Positions 33,951-44,775 are shown, counted from the stretch's first letter. The stretch: DNA of 64,000 nt from Nonomuraea gerenzanensis (GCF_020215645.1 NZ_CP084058.1:5580001-5644000); one strand, 5' to 3'. Notes: generated by a model from the letters alone, not told the origin. Program-made: numbers and translations.

Positions 33951-34553
33951 CACCGCTGGGCGCTGACCGCCCGCCTCGTGGAGCGGCGGGTGATCGGCAT
34001 CGTCCGCGCGCCGTCGCCGGCCGCCGCCGTCGAGGCGGGTACCCGCCTCACGGCGGCGGGCGTGACGGCCGTCGAGATCTCGCTGGCCACCCCGGACGCC
34101 CTGTCCGCCGTCACCGCCCTGCGCACCGCCGCGCCACCAGAGGCGCTCGTGGGGGCGGGGACTGTGCTCGACGCCGCCCAGGCGATGCTCGCGATCCAGG
34201 CGGGGGCCCGCTTCCTGGTGTGCCCGTCGCTGAGCCGCGAGGTGATCAGGACCGCGCACCGCCACGGCGTCCCCGTCGCGGCGGGGGCGGCCACCCCCAC
34301 GGAGATCGTGACCGCCCTGGAAGAGGGCGCCGACCTGGTCAAGCTCTTCCCCGCCTCGCAGACCTCGCCCCAAGTGCTGCGGGACGTCCTCCAGGCCCTG
34401 CCCCACGCGCCCCTCGTCCCGACGGGCGGCGTCACCATCCGTACGGCGCCCGACTGGGTCGCGGCGGGAGCGGTCGCGGTCGGCATGGGCGGCGAACTCA
34501 CCCGAGCCGCCCCCGCCGACGTCCGCACCTTCTTGTCGGCCCTGACCTCCTGA
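33942..34553 (+). CDS. eda: KDPG/KHG aldolase
   Basis: 203 residues from GTG 33942. It cleaves 2-keto-3-deoxy-6-phosphogluconate to pyruvate and glyceraldehyde 3-phosphate. Class I aldolase residues are present: Glu45 in TAVEISLATPDAL and Schiff-base Lys134 in GADLVKLFPAS; GAGTVLDAAQAMLAIQAGAR and VPTGGVT complete the Eda pattern. It follows the BNR gene and is physically apart from the kinase operon, which is on the other strand, but completes the same pathway. Its 5' end is embedded in a tandem repeat. Confidence 0.93.
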   Translation: MAEHRWALTARLVERRVIGIVRAPSPAAAVEAGTRLTAAGVTAVEISLATPDALSAVTALRTAAPPEALVGAGTVLDAAQAMLAIQAGARFLVCPSLSREVIRTAHRHGVPVAAGAATPTEIVTALEEGADLVKLFPASQTSPQVLRDVLQALPHAPLVPTGGVTIRTAPDWVAAGAVAVGMGGELTRAAPADVRTFLSALTS

Positions 34554-34570
34554 CCCTCCGGAACGACATC

Positions 34571-34606
34571 GGCCGCCTGGAAGAAGTACGGGCTTTCCAG
34601 GCGGCC
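34571..34606 (+). terminator. Terminator after KDPG aldolase
   Basis: A perfect 12-bp stem (GGCCGCCTGGAA pairing with TTCCAGGCGGCC) with a 12-nt loop, 17 nt after the stop codon. Confidence 0.8.
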
Positions 34607-34700
34607 CCGGAAGCAGGCGGTCATCGCAGCAGGGGTGCGGAAGCCGTTCGCTACAGTGAAACCCCTCCGTCGTGCGGATTCGAAGAGCAGGTACGGTTCC

Positions 34701-36562
34701 ATGCACCCGACAGGACGAGAAGTCGCCCGCATCGAGGATGTGAGCAACGTGCCGGTCGCGCCCTCGGCCTTACGGCGAGATGACGACCTGATCCGCGATT
34801 TCTGCGGGTCCGTGATCAGCCTGGACGACTTTCTCTCCGGCTCGCCCGACGTGCGCCGGAAAACCGTGTACCTGTGCGGCGACATCTCCCGGATCAGCGG
34901 CCACAAGCTCGATGCGGCCGCACGGGTGTTCGTCGTCCGGGAGCTCTCACACGGTTACGACGAGCAGGCCCACCAGCCCTGGCAGCTGGTGGGCCTCGGC
35001 CGCGTCCCCATCCGCGTACACGGCGTCGGCGTCTACTACCGGCGCTTCTTCGGCTCCGACCACTTCGGCCGGATCCGTGCGGAGCACGCATTCCAGTCCC
35101 TCACGGAATCCACCAAGCCCGGAACGGCCCACCGCACCGGCATCTATCTGACCCCCGTCACGCGGGACGGTGACGAGCTGCACTTCCGCCTGCTCCGGTG
35201 CTCCACGAACCTTTCGGGGCCGACCGACAACTTCTCGGCGACGGACTCGCAGATCGTCGCGGCCCTGAACCGCGAGGCCGCCGCCATCTTCAGCGGCCAC
35301 GCTCCGCTGAACCACGTCCTCGCGCAGATCTACCACAACACCCGGGCCGACGCCGAGCGCAAGCAGTCCAAGGCCAGGATCTCGGCCCACGCCGACAAGA
35401 CCAAGGACATGCCCGTCAACGGCATCATGGCCTTCTGCACCTTCTACGACCGGCTCGACAGGCTGGGCCCCTTGCCCGGCGACCCCTTCGACCACGGGCT
35501 GAACGGTGTCAGCGGGCTGACCAGGCTCCACTTCCGCCTCAAGGCGCCGGCCGAAAGCCCCGCGCTTCCCCAGCGGTTCACCCTCACCCTGTATCCCGAC
35601 TCCGTCTTCTTCATGCCGCTGTCCACCAACCGGCTGTACACGCACGAGATCCGGCCCTCGACACTGGACGCCGAATCACTCCCGATCCGCTTGGGTTACG
35701 TGGTCCGCTGTTCGAGTGCCGAAGCCGTGCACAAGAACGGTCATACCTTCCTGAAGCGAGACGGCAAGCTGACGAAGCTGGAACCGCCCACTCCCGAGGG
35801 CATGAACGAACTGAGCATAGGATCCGCTCGTACACCTTGCCGACCGATCGCGACTTCTTCGCGGAGCTGTGCGCATCGACGCGGTTCGAGGACGTGGGGA
35901 AGGGGCGGTCGGGGGCTGTCCTGGTCAGGGTCGGCGAGACGGGTGACGTGCCTCTCGTACGCACCACCACCCGATACGGCGCCCCGGCACAACGTTTCCG
36001 GGCGGTGCACGAGCGGCTGGCCCGGCAGATTCAGGAATGTGCGGGGCTGGCTGCCGGCTTCAACAACGCACTCATCGAGATTTACACGAACGCCTACACG
36101 ACCATGGGCAGCCATTCCGACCAGGCCGTCGATCTGGCGGACGAGTCATTCATCGCTGTTTTCTCCTGCTACGAGCATCCCGCGGTCAACGCGCCGAGGA
36201 AGCTGGTCGTCGCATCGAAGGAACCCGGCGCTGAGGAATTCGAGATTCCGCTGACTCATAAAAGTGCCGTCGTGTTCTCCGTGGACATGAATAGGCGACA
36301 CAAGCACAAGATCGTGTTGGACGGGCGCCTACAGTCTGCCGGGAACCGATGGCTGGGGGTGACCTTCCGGACGTCCAAGACTTCGGTGCGGTTTCGCGAC
36401 GGGCAGGCATTTCTTCCGGACGGCGCACCCCTCACCTCGGCGGACGACGAGCAGCGGCGCGAGTTCTACCGGCTGCGGCGCCGCGAGAATCAGGAGACGG
36501 ACTTCACCTACCCCATGCTCACCTACACCGTCAGCGAGAGCGACCTGATGCCGCCCGTCTGA
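34701..36562 (+). pseudogene. Tandem AlkB-like 2OG-Fe(II) dioxygenase, frameshifted
   Basis: From ATG 34701 one frame runs about 370 residues (to around 35813); the reading then continues in the -1 frame from about 35810 to the stop at 36562 (about 250 residues). Both halves carry the same AlkB-type layout. Module 1: LNHVLAQIYHN, then ISAHADKTKDMP (His230, Asp232), YTHEIRPS (His315) and IRLGYVVR (Arg336). Module 2: FNNALIEIYTNAYTTMGSHS, with His/Asp codons at 36113 and 36119, RRHKHKIVLD, then NRWLGVTFR. The HxD...H irons and terminal Arg for 2-oxoglutarate are thus intact twice. No downstream start suits module 2 as a separate gene apart from TTG 35837. The codon use is less GC-biased than in neighbours. 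Whether the shift is real decay, a sequencing error or recoding is open. Confidence 0.7.
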
Positions 36563-36579
36563 CGAACCCCGCCACGTTC

Positions 36580-37437
36580 TCAGGGCTTGACCGCCAGACC
36601 GCCGTACGCCCAAGCGTGGCCACCGGGAATCTGCTCCTGGTATTCGATCGGATCCGGCCGCCAGGTCACCACCTCGACCAGCCCCGGGTCCACGAGGTCC
36701 CAGCCGTCGAAGAAGCGCAACGTCTCCTCGTGGGTGCGCGGCACCATGGGGGCGGAGCTGTTGTCGTAGGGCTTGGTGAACTCCTCGCGGCGCACCTGGT
36801 CGGTGAAGTCGAGCGTGATGTGTGACAGCAGCAGGTGACTGCCGCCGGGCACCGCCGCCTTGAGCTGCTCGACCAGCTCGTACGGCTGCTCCTCGTCGGT
36901 GATGAAGTGCATGACGCCGGCCAGGATGACGGCGACGGGACGGGTGAAGTCGATCACCCGCCGGACCGCGGGATCGGCCAGGATCTTCTCCGGCTGCCGC
37001 AGGTCCGCCTCGATCATCTCCGTCATGCCCGCGGGGTCACCGGTCAGCAGCGCACGACCATGCACCAGAACGATCGGATCATTGTCGACATAGGCCACAC
37101 GGGCCTCGGGCACGGACGCCTGGGCGATCGTGTGGGTGTTGTCCTGGGTGGGGATCCCGGTGCCGATGTCCAGGAACTGGGTGATGCCGGCCTCGGCCGC
37201 CAGATACCGCACCGCCCGGCCCAGGAAGGCGCGGTGTGCGCGGACGCCCTCGCGCGTGCCCGGTGACACCTCGATGAGCGCCTCGGCGGCCTTGCGGTCG
37301 GAGGCGAAGTGGTCCTTGCCGCCCAGCAGGTAGTCGTAGATCCGGGCCGGATGAGGGATGTGCGGGTTGATCCTCGTGTTCGGAGCCTCGGTGGATGCGG
37401 GGGCCGGCGGATCGGTCACTCCGTCGCTGTGCGTCAT
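36580..37437 (-). CDS. SAM-dependent methyltransferase, DUF574
   Basis: 285 residues from ATG 37437, preceded by GGGGAGAGC; an upstream GTG (37479) would add 14 residues but lies within the promoter's expected leader. NPHIPHPARIYDYLLGGKDH followed by FASDRKAAEAL and ITQFLDIGTGIPTQDNTHTI are the signature of the DUF574 family, an actinobacteria-specific Rossmann methyltransferase group with unknown substrates. The AYVDNDPIVLVHGRALL strand holds the acidic ribose-binding residue. It faces the dioxygenase gene tail-to-tail with a 17-bp gap. Confidence 0.92.
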   Translation of the reverse strand: MTHSDGVTDPPAPASTEAPNTRINPHIPHPARIYDYLLGGKDHFASDRKAAEALIEVSPGTREGVRAHRAFLGRAVRYLAAEAGITQFLDIGTGIPTQDNTHTIAQASVPEARVAYVDNDPIVLVHGRALLTGDPAGMTEMIEADLRQPEKILADPAVRRVIDFTRPVAVILAGVMHFITDEEQPYELVEQLKAAVPGGSHLLLSHITLDFTDQVRREEFTKPYDNSSAPMVPRTHEETLRFFDGWDLVDPGLVEVVTWRPDPIEYQEQIPGGHAWAYGGLAVKP

Positions 37438-37481
37438 CTGCTCTCCCCTGCCGCTCGGCGGAGTGATCACTTCGGGCACTT

Positions 37482-38941
<1,460 letters not shown>

Positions 38942-38964
38942 CCTCGCTCCGCCCGTGCCCCGGC

Positions 38965-39987
38965 TCAGGCGGAGGCGCGGGCGACCCGGGCCGTGCTCTC
39001 GCGGACGACGAGTTCGGTGGCCAGCTCGACGCGGTTCTGCGGCAGGGGCTCGCCTTGCGCGAGCGTCAGCAGCATCGAGGTGGCCGCGGCGGCCATCTCG
39101 GTGAGGGGCTGGTGGATGGTGGTCAGGGGCGGGAGTGTCCACCGTACCGAAGGCAGGTCGTCGAAGCCGATGACGCTGAGGTCCTCGGGGATGCGCAGGC
39201 CGAGCTGGTGGGCGGCGTGGTACACGCCGATGGCCTGCCCGTCGTTGGTGGCGAAGACGGCGGTGGGGCGGTCGGGCAGGCGCAGCAGGCGGTGCGCCGC
39301 GGCCAGGCCGCCCTCGATGAGGAAGTCGCCCCGGCCGATCAGGCCGGGGTCGATGGGCAGGCCGGCCAGGTCGAGGGCGGTGCGGTAGCCGTCGAGGCGG
39401 GCGCGGCTGGACAGGGCGGCGTCGGGGCCGGTGATGATGGCGATGCGGCGGTGGCCGAGTCCGAGCAGGTGGCGGGTGGCGGTCAGGCCGCCGTTCCAGT
39501 TGCCGGCGCCGACGGAGGGGAGGTTGCGGGCGGGGACGTCGGCCGGGTCGAGCAGGACGAGTGGGATCTCGCTGCGGGCGAGCTGTTCGTGCTGGGCCTC
39601 GGTCAGGCCGGAGAACACCGCGATCACGCCGCTCGGGCGGCGCCGCAGCACGCCGTCCAGCCACTCGTCGGCGGTGGCGGGATCGCGGCGCAGGTCGGAG
39701 ATCCCGACCGTGAGGTCGTGCTGCCGCGCCACCTGCGCCACCCCTTTGGTGATCTCCACGGGGTAGTCGCCCTCCAGCGCGTGGAAGACCAGCTCGACCA
39801 GGGCCGTCGGGGTGGAGCGGCGGCGCTGGCGGCGGTAGCCGTGCCGGCGGATGAGCTCCTCCACGGCGGCACGGGTCTCGGCCGACACCTCGGAGCGGCC
39901 GTTCACGACCTTGGAGACCGTCGCGGTGGAGACACCGGCCAGCTCGGCGAGCTGGGCGATGGTGAGCGGGGACGACTCCGTGGTCAT
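38965..39987 (-). CDS. LacI family repressor (paralog 1)
   Basis: 340 residues. N-terminal HTH LTIAQLAELAGVSTATVSKV, hinge VNGRSEVSAETRAAVEELIR, then the sugar-binding domain (IGFDDLPSVRWTLPPLTTIH near 290). It is a close paralog of the repressor at 41299-42345: the two share the same HTH wording, the same RRHGYR-type hinge and the effector-domain block, and the pair flanks a third LacI. Similar HTHs imply overlapping operators. It ends 24 bp from the convergent SGNH esterase gene. Confidence 0.92.
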   Translation of the reverse strand: MTTESSPLTIAQLAELAGVSTATVSKVVNGRSEVSAETRAAVEELIRRHGYRRQRRRSTPTALVELVFHALEGDYPVEITKGVAQVARQHDLTVGISDLRRDPATADEWLDGVLRRRPSGVIAVFSGLTEAQHEQLARSEIPLVLLDPADVPARNLPSVGAGNWNGGLTATRHLLGLGHRRIAIITGPDAALSSRARLDGYRTALDLAGLPIDPGLIGRGDFLIEGGLAAAHRLLRLPDRPTAVFATNDGQAIGVYHAAHQLGLRIPEDLSVIGFDDLPSVRWTLPPLTTIHQPLTEMAAAATSMLLTLAQGEPLPQNRVELATELVVRESTARVARASA

Positions 39988-40065
39988 GGCGGAAGTCTAG
40001 CCACGCAGCGCGAGCCCGGCGCCTCGAGCGCCGGCCGCGTGCCGGCGTCCGCGCACCGATGACGA

Positions 40066-41130
40066 TCAGTGCCGGCGGGTGGACAGGACCTGACCGACCT
40101 GCGGAGCGGTTCTCGCCCTGTCGGTGCTGTCCCGCGCGATGAGCTGGGGAGGCACGATCAGGTGCTCGTGCCCGAACGCCTCGGCCCGGTCGAGCTGCTT
40201 GAGCAGCAGGCCGATGCTGAGGCGGCCCACCTCGCCGAAGTCCTGCCTGACCGTGGTCAGCGCGGGGGTGAAGTACGCCGCCTCCGGGATGTCGTCGAAG
40301 CCCACCACGCTCACCTGCTCGGGCACCCGGACGCCGGCCTCGGAGAACGCGCGCAGCAGGCCGAGCGCCATCTGGTCGTTGGCCACCAGCACCGCGGTGA
40401 CGTCGGCGACGCGGCGGGCCAGCATCTTGCCGGCGCGGTATCCGGATCTGGGGGTCCAGTCGCCCGGCAGCGGGTCGGGAACCGCGCGCCCGGCAGCCGA
40501 CAGCGCGGCCCGCCAGCCCGCGCGCCGCCCCTCCGCCTCCAGCCAGTCGTCCGGCCCGCTGACGTGCCAGACGGTCTCGTGACCGAGGCCGAGCAGGTAG
40601 GCGGTCGCCTGCCGGGCCCCCTCGTACTGGTCCACGCAGACCACGGACACCTCGCCGTGGTGCCGGCCCTCGACCGCCACCGCAGGCAGGCCCGCGGGCA
40701 GGTCGGCGAGGGCCTCGGCGGCGGCGTGTTGCGGCGCGACCACGACCACCCCGTCCACGCCCTGCTCGGCCAGGTGGCCGATGGCCTCGTTGACCCCGGC
40801 CCTGTCGATGGTGCGCAGGCTCATGATGGTGACGAAGTAGCCGGCTTGCCTGGCCGCTTGTTCGATGCCGTAGACCGTGCTGGCCGGGCCGTACAGGATG
40901 GTGTCGAAGCTGACCACGCCGAGCCTGTGCGAGCGGCGGGTGACCAGCGCCCGCGCGGTCAGGTTGCGGCGGTAGCCGAGCACGTCGACGGCGTGCAGGA
41001 CCCGCGCCCGCGTCTCCGCCCGCACCCTGGGATGCCCGTTGAGCACCCGCGAGACCGTCATGTGGGACACACCGGCGAGTCTGGCCACATCGGCCATGAC
41101 CGGCAGGTGGCGCTCGGCGAACGGACCCAA
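40066..41130 (-). CDS. LacI family repressor (middle, autoregulated)
   Basis: 354 residues from TTG 41130, supported by GGAGGGG 6 nt upstream; a GTG at 41220 would put the operator inside the coding region. HTH: MADVARLAGVSHMTVSRVLN at about residues 12-31. Effector domain includes VVSFDTILYGPASTVYGIEQ and VVGFDDIPEAAYFTPALTTV. It is distinct from its two neighbours and more like general LacI regulators of sugar operons. The 14-bp operator 73-86 bp upstream of its start recurs before the SGNH esterase, so it probably controls itself and that enzyme. Confidence 0.9.
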   Translation of the reverse strand: MGPFAERHLPVMADVARLAGVSHMTVSRVLNGHPRVRAETRARVLHAVDVLGYRRNLTARALVTRRSHRLGVVSFDTILYGPASTVYGIEQAARQAGYFVTIMSLRTIDRAGVNEAIGHLAEQGVDGVVVVAPQHAAAEALADLPAGLPAVAVEGRHHGEVSVVCVDQYEGARQATAYLLGLGHETVWHVSGPDDWLEAEGRRAGWRAALSAAGRAVPDPLPGDWTPRSGYRAGKMLARRVADVTAVLVANDQMALGLLRAFSEAGVRVPEQVSVVGFDDIPEAAYFTPALTTVRQDFGEVGRLSIGLLLKQLDRAEAFGHEHLIVPPQLIARDSTDRARTAPQVGQVLSTRRH

Positions 41131-41202
41131 TTCATTCCCCTCCGGCGGGCTGTGCGTGTCGGGAGCAGGGCATGCGTGGTCGGATCTTCGGCGTCGCACG
41201 GT

Positions 41203-41216
41203 TGATAGCGTTAACA
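41203..41216. promoter_or_regulatory. Autoregulatory LacI operator
   Basis: TGATAGCGTTAACA (reverse complement TGTTAACGCTATCA), 13 of 14 identical to the site at 37750-37763. It lies upstream of the middle LacI gene. Confidence 0.7.
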
Positions 41217-41298
41217 TCACGGCGGTCCGCAGTCGTGGTGCGCGCCACGCTAGGCCGCGCGGTTGACGGCTGTCAAGGATAGTTTCGGGGAAAGTCTA

Positions 41299-42345
41299 TT
41301 AACTTTCGCTAGCTCGCGTGGTGCTCTCCCTGATGACCAGCTCCGTGCCGAGCTCCACGCGATGCTGCGCCAGGAGCTCGCCCCGCGCCAGCTTGAGCAG
41401 CATCTCGGTGGCGGTGGCGGCCATCTCGGTGAGCGGCTGACGGATCGTGGTCAGGGGCGGGTTCATCCAGCGGGCCGCGGGCAGGTCGTCGAAGCCGACC
41501 ACGCTCACGTCGTGGGGGATGCGCAGGCCGAGCAGGTGGGCGGCCCGGTAGACGCCGGTGGCCTGGCCGTCGTTGCAGGTGAAGATCGCCGTGGGCGGGC
41601 CGGGCAGCCGCAGCAGGCGCTCGGCCTCGGCCAGGCCGCCCTCGGCGAGGAAGTCACCCCGGCCGATCAGCTCCGGATCGAGGGGGATGCCGGCCATGTC
41701 GAGCGCGGTGCGGAAGCCGTCCAGGCGGGCCCGGCTGGGAAGGGCGAAGGCGGGCCCGGCGATGGCGGCGATGCGCCGGTGCCCGAGGCCGAGCAGGTGA
41801 CGGGTCGCCAGCAGCCCGCCGTTCCAGTTGCTCGCGCCCACCGAGGGAACCCCGGCGGTGGGGTCGCCCCTCGGATCGAGCAGGACGAGGGGGATGCCGC
41901 GGGTGGCGAGCTGCTCGCGCTGGCCCGCGGTCAAGCCGGAGAACACCGAGATCACGCCCATGGGACGGCGGCTCAGCACGCCCTCGATCCAGCCCCTGCC
42001 CGGAGTGTCGCGATGGTGCAGCTGCGACAGCACCATGGCCAGCCGGTGCCGGCGCGTCACCTGCTCGACGCCCTTGGCGATCTCGGTGGGATATTCGCCC
42101 TCCAGCGCGTGGAAGACCAGCTCAACCAGGGGCGCGAAGGCCGTGCGGCGGCGTTGCGGCCGGTAGCCGTGCTCGCGGATGAGCCCCTCGACGAGGGCCC
42201 GGGTCTCGGGCCCGACCTCGGCCCGGCCGTTGACGACCTTCGACACGGTGGCGGTGGAGACCCTGGCCAGCTCGGCGAGCTGCGCGATGGTCAGCGGCTG
42301 GGGCTTGGTGGCGTCGTCGTCGGACGAGCCGGCGGCCGTGCTCAT
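41299..42345 (-). CDS. LacI family repressor (paralog 2)
   Basis: 348 residues. HTH LTIAQLAELARVSTATVSKV, differing from paralog 1 by Gly-to-Arg in the first turn. Effector domain: VELVFHALEGEYPTEIAKGV, NWNGGLLATRHLLGLGHRRI, VVGFDDLPAARWMNPPLTTI. Gene duplication with paralog 1 is evident over the whole length. It is divergent from the third importer operon (42555), whose promoter region carries a GAAAGTTTC site. An inverted repeat GAAAGT-N6-ACTTTC overlaps its stop codon (41290-41307). Confidence 0.92.
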   Translation of the reverse strand: MSTAAGSSDDDATKPQPLTIAQLAELARVSTATVSKVVNGRAEVGPETRALVEGLIREHGYRPQRRRTAFAPLVELVFHALEGEYPTEIAKGVEQVTRRHRLAMVLSQLHHRDTPGRGWIEGVLSRRPMGVISVFSGLTAGQREQLATRGIPLVLLDPRGDPTAGVPSVGASNWNGGLLATRHLLGLGHRRIAAIAGPAFALPSRARLDGFRTALDMAGIPLDPELIGRGDFLAEGGLAEAERLLRLPGPPTAIFTCNDGQATGVYRAAHLLGLRIPHDVSVVGFDDLPAARWMNPPLTTIRQPLTEMAATATEMLLKLARGELLAQHRVELGTELVIRESTTRASES

Positions 42346-42468
42346 GCGGGGAGTCTAACGAGCAGTTTCGGGGCTTTCGCTCTCACGTTTCGGTGTTCTT
42401 GCGGGCAGGTTCTTGACGAGTTTCCAAGCCCGCACGTATGGTCCCGCATTAACTATCGCGCCATGTTC

Positions 42469-42479
42469 CGAAAGTTTCA
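42469..42479. promoter_or_regulatory. GAAA-S-TTTC operator, copy 3
   Basis: CGAAAGTTTCA, 76 bp upstream of the third importer's binding-protein start and in the intergenic region shared with the LacI paralog 2 gene. Confidence 0.55.
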
Positions 42480-42554
42480 GAGCTGCGCAGGTCTCCGGAG
42501 GAGCGCAGCATGAACCCCGTCCATGGGCTCGCACGACCCAGGGAGAGATGACCT

Positions 42555-43826
42555 GTGAAGCTTCGTACCGCCACCCCGATCGTGCTCGCCGCAGCGCTCG
42601 TCCTGACCACCGCCGCCTGCGGAGGAGGCGGGCCGGCGCAGCCCTCGGGCGACGGCAAGTCGTTCGAGTTCTGGTCCTTCAGCGGCATCAACCAGAAGCG
42701 GACCGTCGAGGACTACAAGAAGATCAACCCGAGCGTGGAGGTGAAGCTCACCGAGGTGGGCAGCTCCACCGAGACCGCGCAGTCGCTGACCACGGCGCTG
42801 GCCGGCGGCAAGGTGCCCGACCTGGTGCTCATCCAGGGCGACAACCTGCCGCAGTTCGTCCAGCAGCCGCAGAACTTCCAGGATCTGCGGCAGTACGGCG
42901 CCGACAAGATCAAGGGCGACTACCTGGACTGGGTGATCAGCCAGTCCACGGCCAAGAGCGGCGAGATCATCGGCATTCCCACCGACGTCGGCGGCATGGC
43001 GGTGGCCTACCGGACCGACCTGTTCAAGGAGGCCGGGCTGCCCACCGACCGCGACGAGGTGAGCAAGCTCTGGCCGACCTGGGACGCCTTCATCGAGACC
43101 GGCAAGAAGTACACCGCCGCCACCGGCAAGGCGTTCGTCGACAACGCCGGCACCAGCGTCTTCTACCAGGCCGTCAACCAGGGCCCGCAGAAGTACCACG
43201 ACCCTTCCGGCAACGTCGTCTACGCCACGAGCCCCCAGGTCAAGACCGCGTTCGAGCTGGCGATCAAGTCGATCCAGGCGGGCATCACCGCCAAGCAGAG
43301 CTCCTTCGAGGAGAACTGGATCGCGGGCATGAGCAAGGGCGACTACGCTGTCGTCTCCGCGCCGTCATGGCTGCTCGGCCAGATCCGCGACTACGCCCCC
43401 GACACCAAGGGCAAGTGGGACATCGCCACGATCCCGGGCGGCGCCGGCAACTGGGGCGGCAGCTACCTGGCCATTCCCAAGGGCGCGGCCAACCCGAAGG
43501 CGGCCTGGGAGTACATCTCCACGATGCAGTCGCCGCAGAACCAGCTCGCTCACTTCCTCGACGTCGGCTCGCTGCCCACCACGCCGTCCGTGTACCAGGA
43601 CCCGAAGCTCCTCGCCGAGAAGGACCCCTTCTTCTCCGACGCGCCCATCGGGAAGATCTACACCGACTCGCTGCTCGGTCTCAAGCCGTTCCTCATCGGG
43701 CCGGACAGCGCGGCCATCGGCCAGGAGTTCCTGAACGCGATCACCAACGTCGAACAGGGCAAGGGCGACCCGGCCACGGCCTGGGACACGGCGCTGGCCA
43801 ACATCAAGACCGCGATCGGCAAGTGA
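42555..43826 (+). CDS. CUT1 sugar-binding lipoprotein
   Basis: 423 residues from GTG 42555 with GGGAGAG upstream. Signal peptide with lipobox TTAAC at about residue 22, then a short glycine linker. Ligand-binding features: FEFWSFSGINQKRTVEDYKK, PSVEVKLTEVGSSTETAQSL, GIPTDVGGMAVAYRTDLFKE and PGGAGNWGGSYLAIPKGAAN. It starts the operon binding protein - permease - permease, followed by the GH95 fucosidase, suggesting a fucosylated oligosaccharide as ligand. Confidence 0.93.
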   Translation: MKLRTATPIVLAAALVLTTAACGGGGPAQPSGDGKSFEFWSFSGINQKRTVEDYKKINPSVEVKLTEVGSSTETAQSLTTALAGGKVPDLVLIQGDNLPQFVQQPQNFQDLRQYGADKIKGDYLDWVISQSTAKSGEIIGIPTDVGGMAVAYRTDLFKEAGLPTDRDEVSKLWPTWDAFIETGKKYTAATGKAFVDNAGTSVFYQAVNQGPQKYHDPSGNVVYATSPQVKTAFELAIKSIQAGITAKQSSFEENWIAGMSKGDYAVVSAPSWLLGQIRDYAPDTKGKWDIATIPGGAGNWGGSYLAIPKGAANPKAAWEYISTMQSPQNQLAHFLDVGSLPTTPSVYQDPKLLAEKDPFFSDAPIGKIYTDSLLGLKPFLIGPDSAAIGQEFLNAITNVEQGKGDPATAWDTALANIKTAIGK

Positions 43827-43827
43827 C

Positions 43828-44775
43828 ATGACCACCACGCTCAGCCCGCCCCGGGTCGTGCCCGAGGCGACGACGCGGGTGCGGCAGAGCCTGGCGGAGC
43901 GGGTGGCGCCGTACGCCTACATCGCGCCGTTCTTCGTGCTCTTCGCGATCTTCGGGCTCGTGCCGCTGCTGTTCACCTTCTACGTCGCGTTGTTCGACTG
44001 GAACCCTATCGGCGAGCACGTCTTCATCGGCTTCGACAACTTCACCCGGCTGTTCGGCGACGCCCGCTTCTGGAACGCGGCCTGGAACACGATCAGCATC
44101 TGGCTGCTGTCCACGGTGCCGCAGCTCCTGGTCGCGCTGGTGCTGGCGCACCTGCTCAACCACGCCCGGCTGCGGCTGGCGGTGTTCTTCCGCATGTCGA
44201 TGCTGGTGCCGTACATCACCTCTGTGGCGGCCACCACGATCGTCTTCGCCCAGCTGTTCGACCGCGACTACGGCCTGCTCAACTGGCTGCTCGGCTTCGT
44301 GGGCGTGGGGCCGATCGACTTCCTGCAGTCGGTATGGGGGAGTCACACCATGATCGCCGTGATGGTGACCTGGCGCTGGTTCGGCTACACCACCCTGCTC
44401 TACCTGGCCTCGCTGCAGGCCGTGCCCCGGACCATCTACGAGGCGGCGGCGGTGGACGGCGCCGGTGCCTGGAAGCAGTTCCGGCACATCTCCGTCCCGT
44501 CGCTGCGCCCGGTCATCGTCTTCACCATCGTCACCTCCACCATCGGCGGCCTGCAGATCTTCACCGAGCCGCTGCTGGTCTCGAACGCCGCGCCGCTGAC
44601 CTGCGGGCCGGTGCGGCAGTGCCAGACGCTCACGCTCTTCCTGTACGAGCAGGGCTTCGGCCAGTTCCAGTTCGGCTACGGCGCCGCCATCGGCGTGGCC
44701 CTGTTCGTGCTGATCATCGCCGTCGCGACGCTCAACTACGTCCTGTCCACCCGTATCCGCCCGGAGCGAGGATGA
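43828..44775 (+). CDS. CUT1 sugar ABC permease (MalF type)
   Basis: 315 residues, 1 bp after the binding-protein stop. Six helices from YAYIAPFFVLFAIFGLVPLL; first loop FYVALFDWNPIGEHVFIGFD; EAA loop TIYEAAAVDGAGAWKQFRHI then SVPSLRP. An extra loop with LTCGPVRQCQTLTLFLYEQG precedes the last helices and holds two cysteines that could pair outside the membrane. ATGA overlap with the next permease. Confidence 0.93.
   Translation: MTTTLSPPRVVPEATTRVRQSLAERVAPYAYIAPFFVLFAIFGLVPLLFTFYVALFDWNPIGEHVFIGFDNFTRLFGDARFWNAAWNTISIWLLSTVPQLLVALVLAHLLNHARLRLAVFFRMSMLVPYITSVAATTIVFAQLFDRDYGLLNWLLGFVGVGPIDFLQSVWGSHTMIAVMVTWRWFGYTTLLYLASLQAVPRTIYEAAAVDGAGAWKQFRHISVPSLRPVIVFTIVTSTIGGLQIFTEPLLVSNAAPLTCGPVRQCQTLTLFLYEQGFGQFQFGYGAAIGVALFVLIIAVATLNYVLSTRIRPERG

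Noticed and set aside
35800..35840. Programmed -1 frameshift in the AlkB-like gene
   Set aside because: No slippery heptamer or following pseudoknot-like stem is evident; mutation or a sequencing error is simpler.
41290..41307. GAAAGT-N6-ACTTTC inverted repeat
   Set aside because: It spans the stop codon of a LacI gene; arms resemble the operator but spacing differs, so I do not count it as a fifth site.
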